Below are positions 1-5,578 of a stretch of 5,584 nt of DNA, piece by piece. Each line of letters starts with the position of its first letter. Position 1 is the stretch's first letter. The notes below the pieces were generated by a model. The model was given only the letters and a program-made list of their open reading frames with translations, did not search any database and was not told where the DNA came from. The stretch is from NCBI GenBank assembly GCA_021817755.1, contig JAKAGC010000317.1:1-5584 (forward strand), read 5' to 3'. The translations under genes and the position numbers were made by a program. Origin of the DNA: Acidobacteriota bacterium. Lineage in GTDB: Bacteria > Acidobacteriota > Aminicenantia > UBA2199.

Positions 1-1
1 C

Positions 2-949
2 CTAATTAATTCAGCTCTGTCGCAATGTCACCATGTATCTGTTCTGGTTTGCTGGAAAGAGGAGCAAAGTGTTCCGATTCATATACGTATGGAATGTCTC
101 AGAGAGGAACACCCGGAAGCAACTATTATTGAAGTGAAAGATACGCTAGCAGATGATGATACTCAAGGATGGGCAAAGTATACACTTCAAATTTTGAAAA
201 CACCTCCGGATGCAGTATTTTCCTCGGAAGATTATGGAGAACCTTATGCAAAACTTATGGGTGCTAAGCACATAATGGTAGATCGGGAACGAGTTTCCTT
301 CCCATGTTCAGCCACTCTTATTCGTCAAAACCCAAACCGTATGTTTGATTGGCTTTCTCCTTTCATGCGTGCATTTTATGTAAAACGAATATGTTTGGTT
401 GGAGCTGAGTCAACCGGAAAAACAACACTCGCTCAAGAATTGGCTGCATACTACCAAACCAATTGGGTCCCTGAATATGGGCGAGAATATTGTGAAAAGA
501 AATGGGAAACAGGATATATAGACCAATGGACGACTAATGAATTTGTGATTATCGCAGAAAAGCAAGCTCAATTAGAAGAAATTGCAGCTCGGAATGCAAA
601 TCGTCTACTCATCTGTGATACTGATCCATTTGCTACATCTATTTGGCATGAGCGATATATGAATTTCCGAAGCCATGAAATAGAAATTTTTTCTGAAACG
701 CGAAAATATGATTTATACATCCTTACAGGAGATGAAATCCCGTTTGTACAAGATGGTTTTCGTGATGGAGAAAGTATTCGGCATTGGATGCATCAGCGAT
801 TTGTGACAAGATTAACTGAGACTCAGCGTAATTGGATCATGATATCAGGATCGAGAGAAGAGAGACTTGTTTCTTCTATTAGAATCATAGATAAACTATT
901 ATCTGATAAGGCTGTTAAGTCCGAATTTTTGGAAAAAAGAGTATTATAA
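2..949 (+). CDS. nadR: NadR-type NMN adenylyltransferase / ribosylnicotinamide kinase, 5' end outside window
   Basis: This is a bifunctional NAD-salvage enzyme: it phosphorylates nicotinamide riboside and adenylylates NMN, in the cytoplasm. The frame is open from base 2. The residues before the first ATG (position 89), such as LINSALSQC and VSVLVCWKEE, look like NadR, so 89 is not the start. About 20-35 N-terminal residues, including the nucleotidyltransferase HxGH-type motif, are probably missing. Counting from base 2, the adenylyltransferase half shows SSEDYGEPYAKLMG (from 74) and the end motif CSATLIR (102-108). The P-loop kinase half begins with Walker A GAESTGKTT (134-142) and continues with DTDPFATSIWHERY (206-219) and the lid-like QDGFRDGES (250-258). 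The 315 visible codons fit the form without a helix-turn-helix repressor domain, but an N-terminal extension cannot be excluded. The usual PGELR-like stretch reads PIHIR here. It stops at TAA 947-949 and the next gene has its own promoter. Family assignment is firm. Confidence 0.9.
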   Translation, partial: LINSALSQCHHVSVLVCWKEEQSVPIHIRMECLREEHPEATIIEVKDTLADDDTQGWAKYTLQILKTPPDAVFSSEDYGEPYAKLMGAKHIMVDRERVSFPCSATLIRQNPNRMFDWLSPFMRAFYVKRICLVGAESTGKTTLAQELAAYYQTNWVPEYGREYCEKKWETGYIDQWTTNEFVIIAEKQAQLEEIAARNANRLLICDTDPFATSIWHERYMNFRSHEIEIFSETRKYDLYILTGDEIPFVQDGFRDGESIRHWMHQRFVTRLTETQRNWIMISGSREERLVSSIRIIDKLLSDKAVKSEFLEKRVL

Positions 950-983
950 AGAAGTTTAAAAAATGATTGGGAACCGAAATAAG

Positions 984-1034
984 CTTTTTATTTGATTTAA
1001 AAAGAAAAATGTCTTGAAGCACTTTGTTTTTTTT
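984..1034 (+). terminator. Possible weak terminator after nadR
   Basis: An AT-rich inverted repeat, CTTTTTA (984-990) and TAAAAAG (998-1004) with a 7-base loop, lies 34 bases after the nadR stop. An eight-T run follows at 1027-1034. The stem is almost pure A/T and the T run is 22 bases away from it, so this is not a textbook intrinsic terminator. It is the only candidate between nadR and the algI promoter. Confidence 0.25.
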
Positions 1035-1060
1035 ATTAAATTGAGAGTAATCCATTTCCC

Positions 1061-1089
1061 TTTTCATTCGAAAGGTTTTATAGTATAAT
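1061..1089 (+). promoter_or_regulatory. Sigma70-type promoter for the algI-like gene
   Basis: The -35 element TTTTCA (1061-1066, four of six matches to TTGACA) and a perfect -10 TATAAT (1084-1089) are separated by exactly 17 bases. The start of transcription would fall near 1096, giving a leader of about 50 bases before the ATG at 1146. This makes transcription of the acyltransferase independent of nadR. No operator-like dyad is evident around it. Confidence 0.7.
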
Positions 1090-1145
1090 CTCTCCTCAAC
1101 CTTTATAGGTAACCGACTTAAACGAATTTTTATACGTTGATAACT

Positions 1146-2627
1146 ATGGAATTCAGTTCGCTTTTATTCATTATGGGCTTTTTACCGATCTGCCTTGCTC
1201 TTATCGGAATTACAAAACGTGAATTCCGCGTCATTATCCTGCTTCTACTTAGTATAACCTTCTATACCTGGGGAGAAGGTATATACGCGTTACTTCTTCT
1301 TGCTTCAATCGTAATAAACTACCTCGGGGGCCTACTAATCGATTTTATTAATAAAAAACTCCTTAAAAAATCGGTATTCCTCCTGCTTGTCTTTCTAAAT
1401 ATCGGCTTCCTCATTTACTTTAAATACGCCGGCGCAATCGAAAGCTCTTTGGGAACAAATAACCCCGGGAATAGTATTCACCTGCCTCTGGGTATCTCAT
1501 TCTTCACGTTCCAGGCCTTGTCTTTTCTTATCGATATTTACCGGAAAACAGTCGAAATGGATAAAAACTGCCTCCATTTCGGATTGTATATGACACTATT
1601 TCCCAAACTGATCTCAGGCCCGATTACTGCTTATCACGATTTATCTGCTCAAATCAAAGAAAATAAAAAAATCTCACTGGAAGACATGGGAGAAGGTTTT
1701 AAACGGTTTATCATCGGCCTGGGAAAGAAAACACTTCTTGCAGATGCGGTCGGTGTACCGGTAGATAAAATTTTTATGGTGGAAAAAAGCGATCTAACAG
1801 CAGGCATTGCCTGGATTGGAATACTCTGCTATATGTTGCAAATTTATTTCAATTTTTCAGGTTATACCGATATGGCAATCGGACTGGCACGCATGATCGG
1901 TTTTAAATTACCTGAGAATTTCAATTACCCCTATATCGCACGTTCCATAAAAGATTTCTGGAGACGGTGGCATATCTCTCTCGCCTGGTGGTTAAGAGAT
2001 TACCTTTTCCTTCCCATTGCGTTTTCCGTTTCACGAAACATCAAAAAAGACCGGGTTCTTAAACTAAAAGCGGAATCATGGGCCTATTTGATCGGTGTAA
2101 TTATTACCTTCCTGGTTTGCGGTATCTGGCACGGAGCGAATTGGACGTTTGTCGTTTGGGGGCTCTATTATGGAGTTTTACAAGCAATCGAACACCTGGG
2201 ATTGGGAAAATGGCTGAAACGCAGAAATAAAATGGCTCAACTATTCTATTGCCAGATACTCGTACTCATCGGATGGGTAATCTTCCGCTCCGATAGCCTC
2301 GATTATGCTCTCTCCTATCTGAAAGCATTGGTAGGCATGGGAACCGGTACAGGTACGGAATTCTACCCCGCTCTTTACCTGGATAAAAAAGTGATCTTCT
2401 TTTTTATCCTCGGATTGATTGGGATATTTCCTGTCTTTAAAGAACTGGCTTCATGGTATCAAAACTGGGTTAATAAATGGAATGAGCAAGGGAAAGAGGG
2501 GATGGTCAAAAAAGCCTATTGGGTATACACAGGGATTTATGTGTCTTACCTGGTCTTTGTTCTGGGAATGAGCCTGATGGTACTCGCCGGTGGAACGTAT
2601 AATCCCTTTATCTATTTCCGGTTTTAA
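1146..2627 (+). CDS. AlgI-like membrane-bound O-acyltransferase (MBOAT)
   Basis: This is a polytopic inner-membrane protein of the MBOAT family, in the alginate O-acetyltransferase AlgI group. Such proteins take an acyl group, usually acetyl, from a cytoplasmic donor and pass it across the membrane to an extracytoplasmic transferase that modifies a polysaccharide. From the ATG it has 493 residues, normal for the family. Signatures are NFSGYTDMAIGLARMIGF (residues 236-253), DFWRRWHISLAWWLRDYLFLP (from 270), CGIWHGANWT (325-334, with His329 matching the invariant MBOAT histidine) and the C-terminal NPFIYFRF. An in-frame TTG at 1137 would add three residues. ATG 1146 is preferred because MEFSSLLFIMGFLP is the usual AlgI N-terminus. 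No Shine-Dalgarno site precedes either start. Its likely partner is the ALGX-like gene converging from the other strand. The acceptor polymer is unknown, so I do not assign algI itself; DltB and other MBOATs fit less well. Confidence 0.93.
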   Translation: MEFSSLLFIMGFLPICLALIGITKREFRVIILLLLSITFYTWGEGIYALLLLASIVINYLGGLLIDFINKKLLKKSVFLLLVFLNIGFLIYFKYAGAIESSLGTNNPGNSIHLPLGISFFTFQALSFLIDIYRKTVEMDKNCLHFGLYMTLFPKLISGPITAYHDLSAQIKENKKISLEDMGEGFKRFIIGLGKKTLLADAVGVPVDKIFMVEKSDLTAGIAWIGILCYMLQIYFNFSGYTDMAIGLARMIGFKLPENFNYPYIARSIKDFWRRWHISLAWWLRDYLFLPIAFSVSRNIKKDRVLKLKAESWAYLIGVIITFLVCGIWHGANWTFVVWGLYYGVLQAIEHLGLGKWLKRRNKMAQLFYCQILVLIGWVIFRSDSLDYALSYLKALVGMGTGTGTEFYPALYLDKKVIFFFILGLIGIFPVFKELASWYQNWVNKWNEQGKEGMVKKAYWVYTGIYVSYLVFVLGMSLMVLAGGTYNPFIYFRF

Positions 2628-2648
2628 AAAGAAACTGCATTCTATTTC
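2626..2648 (-). terminator. Weak terminator-like hairpin at the end of the ALGX-like gene
   Basis: Reading the minus strand, GAAAT (2648-2644) can pair with GTTTC (2635-2631) through four Watson-Crick pairs and one G-U pair. Five T follow directly (2630-2626). The hairpin overlaps the stop codon TAG at 2644-2642. The stem is short, so read-through into the 3' end of the opposing acyltransferase gene is likely. Confidence 0.25.
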
Positions 2649-4360
2649 ATATAAAGAAGGATATCGCTGGTACGTTCGATTATCTCCCATAATACAATGT
2701 TTGTCTTTTTGGGATCAATGTATTTGGTATCAAAGGCACGATTCGAAATTTCAATAAAAGGCTTGAAATGATACTGGTAAAAATGAGGATAATCTTTTAT
2801 AAATGAATCCCGGAAAGCAATCATAGAAAGAGGAGCATTAAGGGATGAAGGTAGGGGATAGGAAGGTTTGAGAGTCAATCGGATTTCCCGGTTCTCTTTA
2901 AATCCAAACCATTGATCCGCTGCGGAATGTTCATCGATTTGGACATCAAATGCATCCAGAGGTAACGGTTTGAGCTGCGGGAAACCGGGGGATATCCATT
3001 GTATGATTTGACGGTATCCGTAATAAGCACCGTATTGATTCCAATGAGTCCCGCCACGATAATAAATTTGGTGTTCCGGTTTATGCTTAATAAGAATAGG
3101 TGTCAGATCATAAACCGGCAAATTGTCATTTTTTAAATAATCCATTATCTGTTGGAGACGGGTGAGTTTTCCTTTTCGGATAGATTCAGGAAGATACTCC
3201 GAATAAATGGTTTCTTTATTGGGAACCAATACGATTAAAAAGAAAATACCACGCTGACTGCACCACCGGGCATTGGTTTGAATGTTACGTTTGATCTGTT
3301 CAAGCTCTTGCTGTGAATAAGGAACCTTTCCTTGAAAATCGTCTATGGTATTACCATCACCCGCAAGCTCGGACCTGTAAAAAAGCCAATCATCTTTCCC
3401 TACTATAACTTTGGGAACTGGCGAAATATCAAATAATCTCAATTGAAGCTTGTTATTAATACGGACAAAAGGAGAACGAAACCAGATACGATCATTAAAA
3501 AAATCCTGGAATTGCTGCGTAAATGTGGGCATGTTGTTTAAATCCAGTGCAGGAGCAGGGGTAAGCGTTCTTTTTTCCGTAGTGTCGACAGAGGAGACTT
3601 TTCCTATGAATATATATAGATATGATGAAAATATAATGGGAATTACGATTAATAATAATAAGATATGATGTGTGCCTCCGGCGGGTCGGAACCCTTTTGA
3701 AAAAGGGTTACCGACACCTCCCAAAACTTTTGGTAAGGTAAAGATTGAGGAGATTAGAAAAAAAGTGAGAAGTGAAAGAAGTAGCGGAGGGATGATGAGA
3801 AGTAATCTGGCGGGAAGTGTATGGCGGATTCTGTAATTTAGGGAAAGGAAATCATCTTTGTATTTTATACAGGAAGGGGTAACGGCATTGTTTAAAGTAT
3901 GAGCACGTAATTCGGTTTTAAGGGGTTGAATTTGAATAAAAGTTTGATTGAGCCGGATTCGGGAAAGTAAAGATTGGGGGGGAATATTATATATGGATAT
4001 AAACGATTTTAATCGGATATTTTGTATCGAAATGGAACCGGGTATCTTTCCGGGATAAATTAATATTTGTTTTAAAGACCGGGCCTGCATTTCATCCGGA
4101 AAAGGAAAACGAAGGGTATTAAAAGTTTGGGATTGGGAAATGGAAGCTTGAAAGGAGAGTTCAGTTGAAGAGGGATTGGAATTTCGAGGAGCCAATTGAT
4201 ACGTGACGGTCCATACATCAGGGTGATCGGATTTTGCATTGATTTCGAGAGTGAGAGGCGTGTGACGTGGGAAGAAGAGAGGAAGAGCCAGAAAAAAAAC
4301 AATGAGGGAAATACTTACTTTTAAGACAAAGCGAACAGACTTTTTGTTCATTGGTTTCAT
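2642..4360 (-). CDS. Membrane-anchored ALGX/AlgJ-like SGNH acetyltransferase with N-terminal beta module
   Basis: This is the probable extracytoplasmic partner of the MBOAT, placing acetyl groups on a polysaccharide. It has 572 residues. Helices are predicted at about 12-30, 184-204 and 231-253. With a basic N-terminus inside, this puts residues 31-182 and the catalytic domain (254-572) outside and a basic loop (205-230) inside. Family features are EKRTLTPAPAL (262-272), VIVGKDDWLFYR (318-329), VPNKETIYSEYLP (379-391), THWNQYGAYYGY (438-449) and the serine block FRDSF (516-520). His439 and Ser519 are present, but the residue expected to be the triad Asp is Gly437. The outer 31-120 segment, ending PGKIPGSISIQNIRL, resembles beta modules seen in membrane glycosyltransferases. 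The inner loop is encoded by a palindromic DNA element (3671-3733). The start could be ATG 4360 or ATG 4351; neither has a Shine-Dalgarno site. It converges on the acyltransferase gene with 14 bases between stops. Confidence 0.85.
   Translation of the reverse strand: MKPMNKKSVRFVLKVSISLIVFFLALPLFFPRHTPLTLEINAKSDHPDVWTVTYQLAPRNSNPSSTELSFQASISQSQTFNTLRFPFPDEMQARSLKQILIYPGKIPGSISIQNIRLKSFISIYNIPPQSLLSRIRLNQTFIQIQPLKTELRAHTLNNAVTPSCIKYKDDFLSLNYRIRHTLPARLLLIIPPLLLSLLTFFLISSIFTLPKVLGGVGNPFSKGFRPAGGTHHILLLLIVIPIIFSSYLYIFIGKVSSVDTTEKRTLTPAPALDLNNMPTFTQQFQDFFNDRIWFRSPFVRINNKLQLRLFDISPVPKVIVGKDDWLFYRSELAGDGNTIDDFQGKVPYSQQELEQIKRNIQTNARWCSQRGIFFLIVLVPNKETIYSEYLPESIRKGKLTRLQQIMDYLKNDNLPVYDLTPILIKHKPEHQIYYRGGTHWNQYGAYYGYRQIIQWISPGFPQLKPLPLDAFDVQIDEHSAADQWFGFKENREIRLTLKPSYPLPSSLNAPLSMIAFRDSFIKDYPHFYQYHFKPFIEISNRAFDTKYIDPKKTNIVLWEIIERTSDILLYMK
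3671..3733 (-). repeat. Palindromic repeat-like element inside the ALGX-like coding sequence
   Basis: On the plus strand, GTCGGAACCCTTTT (3685-3698) and AAAAGGGTTACCGAC (3701-3715) form a 14-bp stem with one unpaired A (3710) and a two-base centre. A second dyad, CCAAAA-C-TTTTGG (3721-3733), lies 5 bases away, and a GC-rich block, GCCTCCGGCGGG (3674-3685), lies on the other side. Read on the gene's strand there are no stops, and it encodes PKVLGGVGNPFSKGFRPAGG (210-229), in the cytoplasmic loop between the second and third helices. The compact dyads, sharp GC-rich edge and odd Gly/Pro-rich peptide look like a mobile palindromic element tolerated in frame. The outer limits are approximate, only one copy is in this window, and a repeat family is inferred, not shown. 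Confidence 0.65.
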
Positions 4361-4385
4361 TTTAAATGAATAGTTAGTAGGGAAG

Positions 4386-4414
4386 ATTATGCCTTAAAAT
4401 GGGGTATTTTGCAA
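4386..4414 (-). promoter_or_regulatory. Sigma70-type promoter for the ALGX-like gene
   Basis: On the minus strand, TTGCAA (4414-4409) and CATAAT (4391-4386, five of six matches to TATAAT) are spaced by exactly 17 bases. Transcription would start near 4379, leaving a leader of only about 20 bases before the ATG at 4360. The first transcribed bases are pyrimidine-rich, as they are after the algI promoter, but no shared operator is evident. Confidence 0.65.
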
Positions 4415-4536
4415 GAGCGGTGTGCTGCATTTGGAGAAAAGGAAAATATGGAACCAAAGGGAAGATTAAACTTTATAAATATGAGAGAAAAAATATAGGT
4501 AAAATTACTCATTTTGAAAAAAATTCTATATTGGGC

Positions 4537-4564
4537 TTGACATTAAGGAAAGATTTGTGATAAA
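4537..4564 (+). promoter_or_regulatory. Promoter for the small ORF and PAS sensor
   Basis: A perfect -35 TTGACA (4537-4542) is followed after 16 bases by GATAAA (4559-4564, four of six matches to TATAAT). Transcription would start near 4571, just before the Shine-Dalgarno site of the small ORF. The intergenic region 4361-4587 thus has back-to-back promoters, with the two -35 boxes about 120 bases apart, and nothing else recognisable. Confidence 0.55.
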
Positions 4565-4573
4565 AATAAACTT

Positions 4574-4578
4574 AGGAG
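4574..4578 (+). promoter_or_regulatory. Shine-Dalgarno site of the small ORF
   Basis: AGGAG is followed by nine bases and then ATG at 4588. Together with the promoter just upstream, this is the main reason to take the 65-codon ORF seriously. Confidence 0.55.
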
Positions 4579-4587
4579 AAAACAGGC

Positions 4588-4785
4588 ATGGCTTTGAGAG
4601 GGAATGACGCCGGGTCTGTAGGGCTTAATGGGGAGTTTATAACCCTAGGGGAGATTCTTTTACCTGATTTAATCAGCTTGTATTCTATTTTTTTAGGATA
4701 TGTTTATTCATCGTACCAAAAGAATAGATTCCGGATGCTAAAATCAGGGGAGGTGGAAATTGGAAAAAAATTCAAATTTTTATAA
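4588..4785 (+). CDS. Small hypothetical protein or leader ORF upstream of the PAS sensor
   Basis: This is a 65-residue ORF that I do not recognise. It has a promoter at 4537-4564 and an AGGAG site nine bases before its ATG, so it is placed to be the first translated frame of the sensor transcript. The N-terminal part is Gly-rich, with GGG glycine codons at 4612, 4621 and 4630 (every third residue). The middle (about residues 21-40, GEILLPDLISLYSIFLGYVY) is moderately hydrophobic and could be one weak membrane segment, and the end is basic. The sensor's Shine-Dalgarno site and TTG start lie inside its last 40 bases, giving a 26-base overlap that suggests translational coupling. It may be a genuine small protein, a regulatory leader peptide, or simply an open stretch in a 5' leader; I cannot tell which. 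Confidence 0.4.
   Translation: MALRGNDAGSVGLNGEFITLGEILLPDLISLYSIFLGYVYSSYQKNRFRMLKSGEVEIGKKFKFL
4747..4756 (+). promoter_or_regulatory. Strong Shine-Dalgarno site that fixes the TTG start of the PAS sensor
   Basis: GGGGAGGTGG contains GGAGG (4749-4753), six bases before TTG at 4760. An in-frame TAA at 4739-4741 excludes any start further upstream, and the next in-frame ATG would fall inside the third membrane helix. The TTG is therefore the only credible start. Confidence 0.8.
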
Positions 4786-5578
4786 TGAAGAAAGGATAAA
4801 TATTTGGGTGGTTCGTACTTTAGTACTGGTTTTTTTTGTATTAAATTTTCATGTGATTGGGGAAAAAAAATTAAAACTGGATTGGATAGGTTTGTCCGAA
4901 TTGGCATATATTGGAACACTGGTTTTAATCTTCGTCCTTTCAAAGGCAGGAAAATTCCCTTTAAATAGCAAATATCCGAAATTGATGTTTGATTTTTTTC
5001 TTGTTACCTTTTTTGAAATACTTTCTCTTAAAACGATGGGAAATCATTCTATGATTTATGTATTATATTTAATTCCCATTATTTATTGCAGTTACTGGTT
5101 TAATATAAAAATAACGACATTATTTGTAACAGTTGTTTCTCTTACTTATTTTATGCTGAATTATCATATGCTAAAAATGAGTGATAAATTTGATAATTGG
5201 AAAGCAATTGTAAGAATTTTAAGCCCTGGTATTATAATTTTTTTTATAGTTGCCTATGGAGTAATTTATTACAATAGAAAAATTCAAAAAAAACATAAAG
5301 AAAAAGAGAGTATGGCAGAGCTGAAACGGGAAGAAAATTATACAAGGAGACTGTTAAAAAGTTCATTTGATGCTTTTATTAGTGTCGATGAAAAGGGAAA
5401 TATTATGGATGCGAACGAAAGGTCTCTGGATTTGTTGGGATATAAAAAGGAGGAAATGATTTCTTTCCCGGTAAAAAGCTTTTATGCTCCCGGAGAGGCT
5501 ACCCGAATTATGAGGAAATTACGTGAAACGGGTTCCATTGAAAATTTTGAGACTAACATTCTTAATTCCAAAGGGTAA
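4760..5578 (+). CDS. Six-helix membrane sensor with PAS domain, frame broken within PAS
   Basis: This is the N-terminal part of a membrane signalling protein. Six hydrophobic helices are predicted at about residues 15-34, 46-62, 75-92, 97-114, 116-137 and 153-171. A charged, probably coiled-coil linker (172-200, KIQKKHKEKESMAELKREEN) follows, then a PAS domain from about 201: SSFDAFISVDEKGNIMDAN, LLGYKKEEM, and the late-PAS stretch ENFETNILNSKG. Such modules usually precede a histidine kinase, GGDEF or serine phosphatase domain, which is not visible here. The frame stops at TAA 5576-5578, right after NSKG. Dropping one base from the AAAGGG run (5570-5575) gives SKGKR and an open frame to the window edge, the usual course of a PAS domain. 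A one-base insertion or a sequencing error is therefore likely, and the intact gene would run on past 5584. The coding region is much richer in A/T than the acyltransferase gene. Confidence 0.75.
   Translation: MEKNSNFYNEERINIWVVRTLVLVFFVLNFHVIGEKKLKLDWIGLSELAYIGTLVLIFVLSKAGKFPLNSKYPKLMFDFFLVTFFEILSLKTMGNHSMIYVLYLIPIIYCSYWFNIKITTLFVTVVSLTYFMLNYHMLKMSDKFDNWKAIVRILSPGIIIFFIVAYGVIYYNRKIQKKHKEKESMAELKREENYTRRLLKSSFDAFISVDEKGNIMDANERSLDLLGYKKEEMISFPVKSFYAPGEATRIMRKLRETGSIENFETNILNSKG

Noticed and set aside
89..949. ATG at 89 as the true start of the NadR protein
   Set aside because: The frame is open back to base 2, and the residues before the ATG read like the NadR nucleotidyltransferase fold, so the gene begins outside the window.
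1108..1117. GGTAACCGAC in the acyltransferase leader resembles GGTTACCGAC in the palindromic element
   Set aside because: A ten-base match with one mismatch is expected by chance at roughly this window size, and the leader lacks the rest of the palindrome.
1137..1145. TTG at 1137 as the start of the acyltransferase
   Set aside because: It has no Shine-Dalgarno site, and the ATG three codons later gives the standard AlgI-type N-terminus.
2340..2357. Short Gly-Thr repeat (three units) in the acyltransferase gene
   Set aside because: Three degenerate six-base units in a loop are too short to call a functional repeat.
2451..2690. Minus-strand ORF of 79 codons spanning the convergent gene ends
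   Set aside because: It overlaps two well-supported genes in other frames and has no recognisable protein features; it is a shadow frame.
3450..3668. Plus-strand ORF of 72 codons within the ALGX-like gene
   Set aside because: It is antisense to a conserved protein, with no ribosome-binding site or recognisable motif.
4072..4302. Minus-strand ORF of 76 codons within the ALGX-like N-terminus
   Set aside because: It is an alternate frame of the real gene; its hydrophobic start is only an out-of-frame reading of the first membrane helix.
4815..4826. Dyad GTACT-TT-AGTAC in the sensor gene
   Set aside because: It is short, lies inside a coding membrane segment away from any promoter, and is likely chance.
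4704..4943. Minus-strand ORF of 79 codons opposite the start of the sensor gene
   Set aside because: It is antisense to the membrane helices of the sensor and has no initiation signal.
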